64,000 nt of DNA, from the NCBI RefSeq assembly GCF_003664585.1, contig NZ_RCHI01000004.1:186001-250000 (forward strand), read 5' to 3'. This DNA comes from Paenirhodobacter hankyongi (GTDB taxonomy: Bacteria; Pseudomonadota; Alphaproteobacteria; Rhodobacterales; Rhodobacteraceae). Position numbers and translations under genes: made by a program. The notes under the pieces were generated by a model, which saw nothing but the letters and a program-made list of their open reading frames with translations, did no database searches and was not told the DNA's origin. Of this stretch, positions 9,599 to 18,170 are shown one piece after another (position 1 is the stretch's first letter; the number at the start of each line of letters is the position of its first letter).

Positions 9599-11617
9599 AT
9601 GACCAATCCGCTTCTGGCCGGCTGGACCGGCCCGTTCGAGCTTCCCCCCTTCGCCGAGATCCGCGACGAGGACTTCGCCCCCGCCTTCGAGGCGGCGCTG
9701 ACCGAGGCACGCGCGAATATCGCGACGATCGCCGAAAATCCCGAGGCGCCGAGCTTTGCCAACACGATCGAGGCGATGGAACTGGCCGAGGGGCTGCTCG
9801 ACCGGGTGGCGGGGGTGTTCTACAACCTCGCCGGCGCCGACAGCACGCCCGCGCGCGAGGCGCTGATGCGCGATCTGGCGCCGAAGATGGCGGGTTTCGC
9901 CTCCGAGGTGACGATGAACCGCCCGCTCTTCGCCCGCGTTGCGGCGCTGTGGGAGGGGCGCGAGGGGCTTGCGCTGACGGCCGAGCAGGCCCGGGTGCTG
10001 GAGCTTTATTACAAGATGTTCATCCGCTCGGGTGCGGCGCTCGAGGGCGAGGCCGCGGCGCGGATGAGTGCGGTGAAGGAGCGGCTGGCGGTGCTCTCGA
10101 CCGCCTTTTCGCAGAACCTGCTCGCCGATGAGCGCGACTGGTTCCGCCCGCTTGCCGAGGAAGACCTCGAGGGCCTGCCCGAGTTCGTCGTCGAGGCGGC
10201 GCGCGAGGCCGGGCGTGAGCGCGGCGCCGAGGGGCCGGTGCTGACCCTCAACCGCTCGCTCATCGTGCCCTTCCTGCAGTTCAGCCCGCGCCGCGAGCTG
10301 CGCGAGATCGCCTATGAGGCCTGGACCGCGCGCGGCGCGAATGGCGGGCCGACCGACAACCGCGCGAACGCGGCCGAGATCCTGGCATTGCGCGAGGAAC
10401 GCGCCAGGCTTCTCGGCTATCCGAGCTTTGCCGCCTACAAGCTCGAACCCGAGATGGCGAAGACGCCCGAACATGTGCGCGACCTGCTGATGCGGGTCTG
10501 GGCGCCGGCGAAGGCGCGCGCCGAGGCCGATGGCGAGATTCTCGCCCGGATGATGCATGCCGATGGTCTGAACGGCGCGCTCGAGCCCTGGGACTGGCGC
10601 TATTACTCGGAGAAGCGCCGCGTCGCCGAACATGATTTCGACGAGGCCGCGCTGAAACCCTATCTCTCGCTCGAGGCGATGATCGGCGCGGTCTTCGACT
10701 GTGCGCACCGGCTTTTCGGCCTCGAATTCCGCGAGCTCGACGGCCCGTTCTACCACCCCGACGTGCGGGGCTGGGAGGTGACGCGCAACGGCCACCACGT
10801 GGCGGTTTTCCTCGGCGATTATTTCGCCCGCGGCTCGAAGCGCTCGGGCGCGTGGTGCTCGGCGCTGCGCAGCCAGAAGAAGCTCGGCGGCGAGACCCAT
10901 CCGATCGTCGTCAACGTGTGCAACTTCACCAAGGGGTCGCCGGCGCTCCTGAGCCACGACGACGCGCGCACGCTGTTCCACGAATTCGGCCATGCGCTGC
11001 ACCAGATGCTGAGTGACGTGACCTATCAGTTCGTCTCGGGCACCTCGGTCGCGCGCGATTTCGTCGAGCTGCCGAGCCAGCTGAACGAGCATTGGCTCGA
11101 CGTGCCGGAGGTGCTCGAGAAACACGCGCGCCACTGGCAGACGGGCGAGCCGATGCCGAAGGCGCTGCGCGACAAGCTCTTGGCAGCGGGCACCTACGAT
11201 CAGGGCTTCTCGACCGTCGAATACATCGCCTCGGCGCTCGTTGACCTTGAATTCCATGATGGCGCGGCGCCCGCCGATCCGATGGCGAAACAGGCCGAGG
11301 TGCTGGCCGCGATCGGGCTGCCGCATGCGATCCGGATGCGCCACGCGACGCCGCATTTCAGCCATGTGTTCTCGGGCGACGGCTATTCCTCGGGCTATTA
11401 CAGCTACATGTGGTCCGAGGTGATGGACGCCGACGCCTTCGCGGCCTTCGAGGAGACCGGCAATCCCTTCGATCCGGCGACGGCGAAGCGGCTCGAGGCC
11501 TGCATCCTGTCGAAGGGCGGCTCGCGCCCGGCCGACGAGGAATGGCTCGATTTCCGCGGCAAGATGCCCGGGGTCGAGGCGCTGCTGAAGGGGAGGGGGC
11601 TTCTGGACGCGGCCTGA
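9599..11617 (+). CDS. M3-family oligopeptidase (oligopeptidase A / dipeptidyl carboxypeptidase type)
   Basis: A 672-aa cytosolic zinc metallopeptidase that cleaves peptides, possibly including released signal peptides. The zinc motif is HEFGHALH at about residues 460-467, and the third ligand Glu lies in the following SRDFVELPSQ-type segment (ARDFVELPSQLNEHW). Length and sequence fit the PrlC/Dcp branch, but the two cannot be separated with confidence. A good ribosome site (AAAGGAGA) precedes ATG 9599. A dispersed repeat element lies immediately downstream. Confidence 0.92.
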   Translation: MTNPLLAGWTGPFELPPFAEIRDEDFAPAFEAALTEARANIATIAENPEAPSFANTIEAMELAEGLLDRVAGVFYNLAGADSTPAREALMRDLAPKMAGFASEVTMNRPLFARVAALWEGREGLALTAEQARVLELYYKMFIRSGAALEGEAAARMSAVKERLAVLSTAFSQNLLADERDWFRPLAEEDLEGLPEFVVEAAREAGRERGAEGPVLTLNRSLIVPFLQFSPRRELREIAYEAWTARGANGGPTDNRANAAEILALREERARLLGYPSFAAYKLEPEMAKTPEHVRDLLMRVWAPAKARAEADGEILARMMHADGLNGALEPWDWRYYSEKRRVAEHDFDEAALKPYLSLEAMIGAVFDCAHRLFGLEFRELDGPFYHPDVRGWEVTRNGHHVAVFLGDYFARGSKRSGAWCSALRSQKKLGGETHPIVVNVCNFTKGSPALLSHDDARTLFHEFGHALHQMLSDVTYQFVSGTSVARDFVELPSQLNEHWLDVPEVLEKHARHWQTGEPMPKALRDKLLAAGTYDQGFSTVEYIASALVDLEFHDGAAPADPMAKQAEVLAAIGLPHAIRMRHATPHFSHVFSGDGYSSGYYSYMWSEVMDADAFAAFEETGNPFDPATAKRLEACILSKGGSRPADEEWLDFRGKMPGVEALLKGRGLLDAA

Positions 11618-11641
11618 GCGCCGCGTCCGCCGTTGTATCCC

Positions 11642-11723
11642 ATTCTTCTTCGGGGAAATACCTCGGGGGCGTCGATCGGGGCGCCATTGGGTCAAACCCC
11701 GATCGGCGCGGGGCAGCGCCCCC
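11642..11723 (+). repeat. Dispersed intergenic element, copy A
   Basis: This fills most of the gap between the convergent M3 peptidase and CDF genes. It starts with the module ATTCTTCTTCGGGGAAATACCTCGGGGG (11642-11669, given here as ATTCTTCTTCGGGG then AAATACCTCGGGGG). An 8-bp inverted repeat GATCGGGG/CCCCGATC (11674-11704) follows, then the palindrome GGGGC-AGC-GCCCC (11710-11722). The first and last modules recur near 18.1 kb and, reversed, near 45.7 kb. The hairpins could end transcription from both sides. Confidence 0.75.
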
Positions 11724-11749
11724 GGGCGCCTGCCCCTGGTGGGCTCCCC

Positions 11750-12646
11750 TCAGCGCCGCTTGTCGCGCAGCCAGGGGTCCATGTGGATGATCACGTCGGC
11801 CTGCGGATAAGCCTCGATGATCGCGCGCTTCAGGCTGGCGGCGATCTCGTGCGCGGCCATCAGCGACTGTTCGGGGTCGAGCTCGATGTGCAGCTGCACG
11901 AAGAGCTTCGCCCCGGCGGTGCGGGTCTTCAGGTCGTGGAAACCATGCACGCCCGGCCAGATCTGCGCGATCTCGGCGATGCCCTCGACCACCTCATGCG
12001 GGGCCGAGCGGTCCATCAGCGCGTGCCAGCCCTCGACGCCGATCTTCGCCGCGCCGCGCAGCATGATCAGCGCGGCGAGGATCGCCACCACGCTGTCGAC
12101 CCGCGACCAGCCGAACTGCGCCGACAGGATCAGCGCGAGAATCGCGCCGAGCGTCGGCATCAGGTCGCCCACGTAATGCAGCATGTCGGCGGCGACGACC
12201 TTGTTGCCGGTGCGCCTGGCCACCCGCGCCTGCCAGCCGACGAGGGCGAGCGTCACCACGGCCGAGATCGACATCACCACGATGCCCGCGCCTTCCTCGG
12301 CCAGCTCGTGCGGCGCGGGCGTCACCAGCCGGTGACCCGCGGCCCACAGGATCGCGCAGCCCGAGCCGAAGACGAAGACCGCCTGACCGAGCGAGGTCAG
12401 ATCCTCGACCGAGGTATGGCCGAAGGCATGGTCCTCGTCGGCGGGGCGGGCGGCATAGACGATGGCGCCAAGCCCGGCGAGCGAGATCAGCAGGTCCATC
12501 GAGCTGTCGGCCAGCGAGGCGGCGATCGACAACGCCCCCGTCGCCCACAGCGCCCAGAGCTTGAGTAGTACGAGCGTTGTCGCGACGCCGACCGAGGCGA
12601 GCCCGGCCGAGAGGTTCAGGCGTTGCTGATCTTCACTATAGGACAT
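11750..12646 (-). CDS. Cation diffusion facilitator (CDF/FieF-like) metal exporter
   Basis: A 298-aa inner-membrane exporter of divalent metals (Zn, Fe, Mn, Cd or Co), probably a proton antiporter. About six membrane helices occupy residues 10-205. The transport-site pairs are ADSSMDLL in helix 2 and DMLHYVGDL in helix 5, the D-x3-D / H-x3-D arrangement of FieF-like proteins. DEDHAFGHTSVEDL lies in the loop between helices. The C-terminal cytosolic domain has QLHIELDPEQSL and ends in VIIHMDPW. Metal choice is not certain. It is 53 bases downstream of the SH3 protein gene on the same strand. Confidence 0.93.
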   Translation of the reverse strand: MSYSEDQQRLNLSAGLASVGVATTLVLLKLWALWATGALSIAASLADSSMDLLISLAGLGAIVYAARPADEDHAFGHTSVEDLTSLGQAVFVFGSGCAILWAAGHRLVTPAPHELAEEGAGIVVMSISAVVTLALVGWQARVARRTGNKVVAADMLHYVGDLMPTLGAILALILSAQFGWSRVDSVVAILAALIMLRGAAKIGVEGWHALMDRSAPHEVVEGIAEIAQIWPGVHGFHDLKTRTAGAKLFVQLHIELDPEQSLMAAHEIAASLKRAIIEAYPQADVIIHMDPWLRDKRR

Positions 12647-12699
12647 GGCGCAGGGTCCTGAGTCGTTTCCGGGCCCCGTCCGTATCGCGTCAGGGCAGG

Positions 12700-13266
12700 C
12701 TAGTCACGGATTTCCTTGGGGTCGACGCCCCAGATCCTGGTCTTCTGCACCCAGCCGTCGGCATCGCCGGCACTGATCTCGCACCAGTCAAGCGTGCAAT
12801 CGCCAAGCTTGGCGATGGCGCCGCTTTCGGCGAGGGCCACCACGGCGGATTTCTCGTCGCCGCGGGCGTGAAGCTCGGTCATGTCTTCCTCAACGATCAC
12901 CGTGCGCACGCCCGACAGCATCGCGTAATGCACCCAGCCCCCGGCGCCGTCGCGGTCTTCGACCCGGCGCCAGTGGCCGAACTCGGCGGTGATCCGCAGC
13001 GGCATGCCGGCATGCTTGAACACCCAGTCGATGCGGTGGCTGAGCGAGGGGCCGCGGCGGGCGTTGCCCTCCGAGCCCTTGAGCGAGACATAGCGCGGCA
13101 GCGGCAGGTTGGTGACCGGGCCGCGCCCGCTTTGCGCCGCGACGGCGAGCGAGACGTCGAGATCCGAGGGCGGGGGAGAATCGTCTTCCTCCTCCTGCGC
13201 CAGTGCCGCGCCCGTCAGCGCCAGCACCAGTGCCACCGCAATCATCGTGCCTTTGCCTGCCCGCAT
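12700..13266 (-). CDS. Exported bacterial SH3-domain protein
   Basis: A 188-aa protein with a signal peptide (GTMIAVALVLALTGAALAQ) followed by an acidic linker EEEDDSPPPSD. Two SH3b-like halves follow: PLPRYVSLKGSEGNARRGPS..WRRVEDRDGAGGWVH and TELHARGDEKSAVVALAESG..CEISAGDADGWV. SH3b proteins usually bind cell-wall or peptide ligands outside the membrane. ATG 13266 is preferred; ATG 13245 is an alternative that also leaves the signal peptide. It is divergent from the 2-hydroxyacid dehydrogenase, a neighbour pairing that is common in Rhodobacterales. Confidence 0.8.
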   Translation of the reverse strand: MRAGKGTMIAVALVLALTGAALAQEEEDDSPPPSDLDVSLAVAAQSGRGPVTNLPLPRYVSLKGSEGNARRGPSLSHRIDWVFKHAGMPLRITAEFGHWRRVEDRDGAGGWVHYAMLSGVRTVIVEEDMTELHARGDEKSAVVALAESGAIAKLGDCTLDWCEISAGDADGWVQKTRIWGVDPKEIRD

Positions 13267-13442
13267 CGTCCTGCCCACCCGGGACGCCCCGCCGCATCGG
13301 TTTCGACGCAACGGCCGCGCAATAAAATTGCGCTAACATCCACTTTTATGCCATATCTGCTCTCTCGGGGCCTTGTGCCTTGCCCCGTTGAAGGCCACTT
13401 TGCACCCAAGCAAAGGCGTTTGGAAGAGAGGAGAGTCCAGTC

Positions 13443-14435
13443 ATGCCCGCACCGCGACTGACTGTTGTCGTGACGCGACGGTTGCCCGAGGTCGTCGAGA
13501 CCCGGATGAAGGAGTTGTTCGACGTCGAGCTGCGCGAGAGCGATGCGCCGATGACCCGCGACGAGCTGGTCGAGGCGATGATGCGCGCCGATGTCCTCGT
13601 TCCGACCCTGAGCGACACGATCGACGCCAACATGCTGGCCCGCGCCAGCGCCGGCCAGAAGCTGAAACTGATCGCGAACTATGGCGCCGGGGTCGACCAC
13701 ATCGACGTCGCCTCGGCCCGGCAGCGCGGCGTCCTGGTCTCGAACACCCCGGGCGTGGTGACCGAGGACACCGCCGACGTGGTGATGGCGCTGATCCTGT
13801 CGGTCACCCGGCGCCTGCCCGAGGGCTTCCACGCGATGCAGTCGGCCAGCTGGGAGGGCTGGTCGCCGAATGCGTTCCTCGGCGGACGGATCGGCGGCAA
13901 GCGGCTTGGCATCCTCGGCATGGGGCGGATCGGCCAGGCAGTGGCCAAGCGCGCCCGCGCCTTCGGCATGCAGATCCACTATCACAACCGCCGCCGCCTG
14001 CGCCCCGAGATCGAGGCGCCGCTCGAGGCGACCTGGTGGGAAAGCCTCGACCAGATGGTGGCGCGGATGGATGTGATCTCGGTCAACTGCCCGCACACGC
14101 CCTCGACCTTCCACCTGCTGAACGCGCGCCGGCTGAAGATGCTGAAACCGACGGCGGTGGTGGTGAACACCTCGCGCGGCGAGGTGATCGACGAGAACGC
14201 GCTGGTGCGCGGGCTGAAGGCGGGCGAGATCGCCGGCGCCGGGCTCGACGTCTTCGAGCATGGCGTCGAGGTCAATCCCGAGCTGCGCAACCTGCCGAAC
14301 GTGGTGCTGCTGCCGCACATGGGCTCGGCCACGGTCGAGGGCCGCGCCGAGATGGGCGAGAAGGTCATCATCAACATCAAGACCTTCGCCGACGGGCACC
14401 GGCCGCCGGATCTGGTCGTGCCGGGCGTGGTGTGA
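13443..14435 (+). CDS. D-isomer-specific 2-hydroxyacid dehydrogenase (glyoxylate reductase type)
   Basis: A 330-aa NAD(P)H-dependent reductase of the glyoxylate/hydroxypyruvate reductase group. The nucleotide fold carries LGILGMGRIGQAVAKRA. The catalytic residues are Arg in VVNTSRGEVID, Glu in GAGLDVFEHG and His in LLPHMGSATVEG. It could recycle the glyoxylate made by the glcDEF products encoded 30 kb away, but the substrate is inferred. GAGAGGAGAG lies just before the start codon. A strong terminator hairpin follows the stop. Confidence 0.9.
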   Translation: MPAPRLTVVVTRRLPEVVETRMKELFDVELRESDAPMTRDELVEAMMRADVLVPTLSDTIDANMLARASAGQKLKLIANYGAGVDHIDVASARQRGVLVSNTPGVVTEDTADVVMALILSVTRRLPEGFHAMQSASWEGWSPNAFLGGRIGGKRLGILGMGRIGQAVAKRARAFGMQIHYHNRRRLRPEIEAPLEATWWESLDQMVARMDVISVNCPHTPSTFHLLNARRLKMLKPTAVVVNTSRGEVIDENALVRGLKAGEIAGAGLDVFEHGVEVNPELRNLPNVVLLPHMGSATVEGRAEMGEKVIINIKTFADGHRPPDLVVPGVV

Positions 14436-14442
14436 GGTGAGA

Positions 14443-14471
14443 ACGGGCCCGGAGCATCGCTCCGGGCCCGT
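14443..14471 (+). terminator. Terminator hairpin after the 2-hydroxyacid dehydrogenase
   Basis: A perfect 13-bp stem (14443-14455 with 14459-14471) has an ATC loop. Only a weak pyrimidine tail (GTCCTTTC) follows. It lies between convergent genes and may serve both. Confidence 0.75.
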
Positions 14472-14507
14472 GTCCTTTCGGTCCGTCGTGGGGATCAGCC
14501 TGCGGGA

Positions 14508-15281
14508 TCAGCCCTTGTATTCGGGCATCGCGGTCAGTTCTTCCTCGGTCGCCGCGACATGCAGCGTCATCTCGCCGCCGTCGGTCGCGGGCTTCACCTC
14601 GATCTGCGCGGGCGAGAGCGCCACCGGCTTCGCGCCGATGCCAAGCACGCCGCCCACGTCGACGATCACCTTCTCGGTCGTGCCATCGGCGCCGGCGACG
14701 ACATCGCTCACCTCGCCCAGCTTGGCGTCACCGATGCCGTAGACTGGCTTGCCGGTCAGCACGTCGGCGCTCAGCGCGGTGATGTCGGTCACCGGCAGGC
14801 TGCCGGCCGCGTTGCGGGCCTCGGTGGTGCCGGGCTCGACCGCCGCATAGGCCGGCGCGGCCTCGAGCGCGGCGCGGTCGCCCTGCATCACCACGAAGAA
14901 GCGCCCCGCCGTCGCCGCGTCGGGCACCAGGTGCAGCGCCTCCATGTTCACCGCCACCGTCTTCTCGCCGATGCCGAGGAAGCCGCCCACGTCAACGAGC
15001 GCCGCCTCGATGTCGCCCGCCGGGTCGATCACCAGGTCGCTCACCTCGCCCACATCTTCCCAGTCGTCGGCGGGTTTCTCCAGCGCGGCCTCGGTGCCGG
15101 TCAGGGTCTTCGCCGCATAGACGCGCTTGCCGACGAGGTCCGAGGCCTTCACCCCGGCGCCGACCCGGTCGAAGAAGACCTGCGGCGCGGTCTCGGTGCC
15201 GGTCGCGGCCGGAACCGTCTGTGCCGCCAGCGGCAGCGCCAGCATCATGCCCATGGCGGTGGTGAGAAGGACTTTCTTCAT
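14508..15281 (-). CDS. Exported protein with two PRC-barrel domains
   Basis: A 257-aa protein with a signal peptide (MKKVLLTTAMGMMLALPLAAQ). Two PRC-barrel-like units follow: VGKRVYAAKTLTG..EVSDLVIDPAGDIEAALVDVGGFLGIG (about 50-105) and LTGKPVYGIGDAKLGEVSDVVAGADG..VIVDVGGVLGIG (about 170-220). The repeated (A/I)VDVGG(F/V)LGIG is striking. PRC barrels otherwise occur in RimM and in the photosynthetic reaction-centre H subunit. The function of exported versions is unknown. Its start (ATG 15281, GGGAGA upstream) lies inside a much longer reading frame that is an antisense artefact. Confidence 0.85.
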   Translation of the reverse strand: MKKVLLTTAMGMMLALPLAAQTVPAATGTETAPQVFFDRVGAGVKASDLVGKRVYAAKTLTGTEAALEKPADDWEDVGEVSDLVIDPAGDIEAALVDVGGFLGIGEKTVAVNMEALHLVPDAATAGRFFVVMQGDRAALEAAPAYAAVEPGTTEARNAAGSLPVTDITALSADVLTGKPVYGIGDAKLGEVSDVVAGADGTTEKVIVDVGGVLGIGAKPVALSPAQIEVKPATDGGEMTLHVAATEEELTAMPEYKG

Positions 15282-15533
15282 GACTGTCTCCCTTTCATCA
15301 TGGCCCGGGACGTCTCGCCCCGTCTGAGCCCTCTCAACCCGGGCCGCGCCGCAGGGGTTTCGCCGCGGGCGATCAACACTCCTTGACCGCGCCCGGCGGA
15401 ACCCCGCGCCGCCCCGTGCGTTCGCGCGCGGGCCGCGCCGACATGTCGCTTTTCGCCCGCAAGCGTCGGGTGGAACGCCCCGAGCCTGCGTCAAACTGTC
15501 AGAACTGAGGGCAGGACCTCTAAGGAATCGCCC

Positions 15534-18035
15534 ATGAAAACCCATGTCAAAGCTCTGGTCGTCGGCGGTGGCGCCGTTGGCGTGTCGATTGCCTATCATC
15601 TGGCGAAGGCCGGCTGGGAGACGATGCTGGTCGAACGCGACGAGCTCACCTCGGGCTCGACCTGGCACGCCGCCGGCCTGCTGCCGCTCTTCAACATGAG
15701 CTACGCCACCACCCATATCCACAAGTACTCGGTCGACTTCTACAAGACGCTCGAGGCGGAAACCGGGCTGAACGCGGGCTTTGCCATCGTCGGCAACCTG
15801 CGCATGGCGCAGACCCAGGAGCGCATGGACGAATACATGCTCTACTCCTCGGTCGCCGAGACCGCGGGCGTCTATCACGAGTTTCTCAGCCCGAAGGAGA
15901 TGAAGGAGCGCTGGCCGCTGATGCGCTGCGACGACCTCGTGGGCGCGCTCTTCCATCCGCAGGACGGCTACATCAACCCCGCCGACGTGACCCAGGCGAT
16001 GGCCAAGGGCGCACGTCAGCGCGGCGTCGAGATCAACCGCAAGCTGCAGGTGAACAGCTATTTCTGGACCGGCGACGAATGGATCGTCACGCTCGAGAAG
16101 ATGGTCGAGAAGGGCGGCATGCTGGTCGGCTCGGGCGAACTCGTCGAGGTGCGGGCCGAGCATGTGGTGACCGCGACCGGCAACCATGCGCAGCGCACCG
16201 CGCGGCTTCTGGGCATCAAGATCCCGGCGATTCCGGTCGAGCACCAGTATGTCGTGACCGAGCCCGATCCGGCGCTGGTCGCCTGGCGCGCCGCGGGCAA
16301 CCCCGAGCACCCGGTGCTGCGCGATTCCGACGCGCTGTGGTATGTGCGCGAGGAGCGCGGCGGCTGGATCCTCGGCCCCTACGAGCGCAAGGCGCCGGCG
16401 CGCTTCCTCTATGACGTGCCGGAAAGCTTCCGCGCCGACCTGTTCCAGCTCGATCTCGAGCGGATCGAGAACGAATACATGTCCTTCATCCACCGTCTGC
16501 CGTCCTCCGAGACGGTGGGGCTCAAGGACGATTTCAACGGCCCGATCTGCTACACCCCCGATGGCAACCCGCTGGTCGGCCCGGCGCCGGGTCTGCGCAA
16601 CATGTGGCTGGCCGAGGGCTTCAGCTTCGGCATCACCGCCGCGGGCGGCACCGGCCATTACCTCGCCCAGCTGATGACCCAGGGCGAGGCCGAGATCGAC
16701 ATGGCGAGTCTCGACCCGAAGCGCTACGGCAGCTGGATGACCACCGAATATGCCGCGCGCAAGAACGAGGAGTGCTATGAGCACGTCTTCATCCTGCACC
16801 ACCCCGACGAGGAGCGCGAGGCCTGCCGGCCGCTGCGCACCGCGCCGAACTATGACGCGCAGAAGGCGCTTGGTGCGCAGTTTGGCCAGGTGAACGGCTG
16901 GGAACGGCCGAACTACTATGGCCCGCTCGACGCGCCGGCAAGCTTCGACCACGACGCCCGCAGCTTCCGTCGCGGCGGCTGGTGGCAATATGCCAGGGCC
17001 GAGGCCACGGCGCTGCGCGAGACCGCCGGCCTGATCGACGCCACCGCCTTCACCAAGCACCTCGTGCGCGGCCCGGGCGCTACCGCCTTCCTCGACGCCT
17101 TCACCTGCAACAAGCTGCCGAAGGTCGGGCGCATCAACCTGACCTATGCGCTGACCGAGGCCGGCACCACCCGCACCGAATACACCATCGTGCGGCTGGC
17201 GGAGAACGAATACTACCTCGTCTCGGCGGGCGCCTGGACCGCCTATGACGCCGACTTCCTGATGAAATCGGCCGAGGATTTCATCGCGGCCGGCGGCGGT
17301 CATCTCGACATCCACGACGTCACCACGCAATGGGGCGTCTTCGCGATCGCCGGCCCGAATGCCCGCGCGATCCTGAACGAGGTGGTGAAGGACGCGACGC
17401 CCGAGACGGTGCTGTCGAACAAGCGCTTCCCCTGGCTCAGCTGGCGCAACATCGAGCTTGGCATGTGCCCGGTGCGCGCGGTGCGCGTGGCCTATACCGG
17501 CGAGCTCGGCTGGGAACTCCACCACCCGATCGAGATGAGCCGCTACCTGTGGAACCTGCTGCTCGAGGCGGGCGAGAAGCACGGGCTGAAGCTGGTCGGG
17601 GCGCGGGCGCAGAACTGGCTGCGCCAGGAAAAGAGCTATCGCGCCTTCGGCACCGAGCTTGGCCGCGACGCGACGCCGCTTGAGGCCGGTCTCGACCGCT
17701 TCGTCGACCTCGAGAAAGAGTTCCACGGCAAGGCGGCGATGCTCGACACGGGCATCCGGGCGAAATGCGTGACGCTGCTGATCGACGGGCCCGAGGATGC
17801 CGATCCCTGGGGCAAGGAAGCGCTCCTGCTCGACGGCGAGAAGGTCGGGCGCCTGACGTCGGGTGGCTATTCGGTCGTCTTCGGCAAGTCGATCGGCATG
17901 GGCTATGTCCGCCCCGATCTGGCCGAGCCGGGCACGAAGCTGAAGGTGAAGATGCGTCTGCAGGAATGGGATGCGGTGGTGGCCGAGGACAGCCCGCACG
18001 ACCCGTCGAACAGCCGCATCCGCGTCGACGGCTGA
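15534..18035 (+). CDS. Dimethylglycine/sarcosine dehydrogenase-family flavoprotein with GcvT domains
   Basis: An 833-aa fusion enzyme that oxidatively demethylates N-methylated glycines, usually passing the one-carbon unit to tetrahydrofolate. The N-terminal FAD domain starts VVGGGAVGVSIAYHLAKAG. His45 in SGSTWHAAG matches the residue that covalently holds FAD in dimethylglycine dehydrogenase. A linker domain (about 380-440) precedes the aminomethyltransferase (GcvT) fold and its C-terminal barrel (GGYSVVFGKSIGMGYV). Substrate assignment between dimethylglycine and sarcosine is uncertain. It is monocistronic, with a terminator-like hairpin and a dispersed repeat after it. Confidence 0.9.
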   Translation: MKTHVKALVVGGGAVGVSIAYHLAKAGWETMLVERDELTSGSTWHAAGLLPLFNMSYATTHIHKYSVDFYKTLEAETGLNAGFAIVGNLRMAQTQERMDEYMLYSSVAETAGVYHEFLSPKEMKERWPLMRCDDLVGALFHPQDGYINPADVTQAMAKGARQRGVEINRKLQVNSYFWTGDEWIVTLEKMVEKGGMLVGSGELVEVRAEHVVTATGNHAQRTARLLGIKIPAIPVEHQYVVTEPDPALVAWRAAGNPEHPVLRDSDALWYVREERGGWILGPYERKAPARFLYDVPESFRADLFQLDLERIENEYMSFIHRLPSSETVGLKDDFNGPICYTPDGNPLVGPAPGLRNMWLAEGFSFGITAAGGTGHYLAQLMTQGEAEIDMASLDPKRYGSWMTTEYAARKNEECYEHVFILHHPDEEREACRPLRTAPNYDAQKALGAQFGQVNGWERPNYYGPLDAPASFDHDARSFRRGGWWQYARAEATALRETAGLIDATAFTKHLVRGPGATAFLDAFTCNKLPKVGRINLTYALTEAGTTRTEYTIVRLAENEYYLVSAGAWTAYDADFLMKSAEDFIAAGGGHLDIHDVTTQWGVFAIAGPNARAILNEVVKDATPETVLSNKRFPWLSWRNIELGMCPVRAVRVAYTGELGWELHHPIEMSRYLWNLLLEAGEKHGLKLVGARAQNWLRQEKSYRAFGTELGRDATPLEAGLDRFVDLEKEFHGKAAMLDTGIRAKCVTLLIDGPEDADPWGKEALLLDGEKVGRLTSGGYSVVFGKSIGMGYVRPDLAEPGTKLKVKMRLQEWDAVVAEDSPHDPSNSRIRVDG

Positions 18036-18043
18036 ACCTTGGG

Positions 18044-18062
18044 GCGGGGGCGCGGCCCCCGC
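18044..18062 (+). terminator. GC hairpin after the dimethylglycine dehydrogenase-like gene
   Basis: A perfect 8-bp stem GCGGGGGC/GCCCCCGC with a GCG loop begins 9 bases after the stop. There is no T-tract, so factor-independent termination is uncertain. Confidence 0.5.
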
Positions 18063-18086
18063 CTTCGGTCGGGCCTGCCCCTCCCT

Positions 18087-18149
18087 CTTTCTTCTTGCCA
18101 GAAATACCTCGGGGGGAGGCCCGTCAGGGCCGGGGGGCAGCGCCCCCCG
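18087..18149 (+). repeat. Dispersed intergenic element, copy B
   Basis: Same two modules as copy A: CTTTCTTCTTGCCAGAAATA followed by CCTCGGGGGG, then 16 bases later the palindrome GGGGGGC-AGC-GCCCCCC (18132-18148). It lies between two convergent genes, again suggesting a role at transcript ends. Confidence 0.8.
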
Positions 18150-18170
18150 TCTTCTGTTGCCGTTTCTTTC

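Noticed and set aside
15398-15422. GGAAC-N16-CGTT, resembling an EcfG general-stress promoter, upstream of the dimethylglycine dehydrogenase-like gene
   Set aside because: A single short match in GC-rich DNA, over 100 bases from the start codon. No EcfG/PhyR system is seen in this window.
15282-17999. Long minus-strand frame that continues upstream of the PRC-barrel protein
   Set aside because: Only the part from 15281 downward has a signal peptide, ribosome site and domains. The rest is antisense to the dimethylglycine dehydrogenase-like gene.
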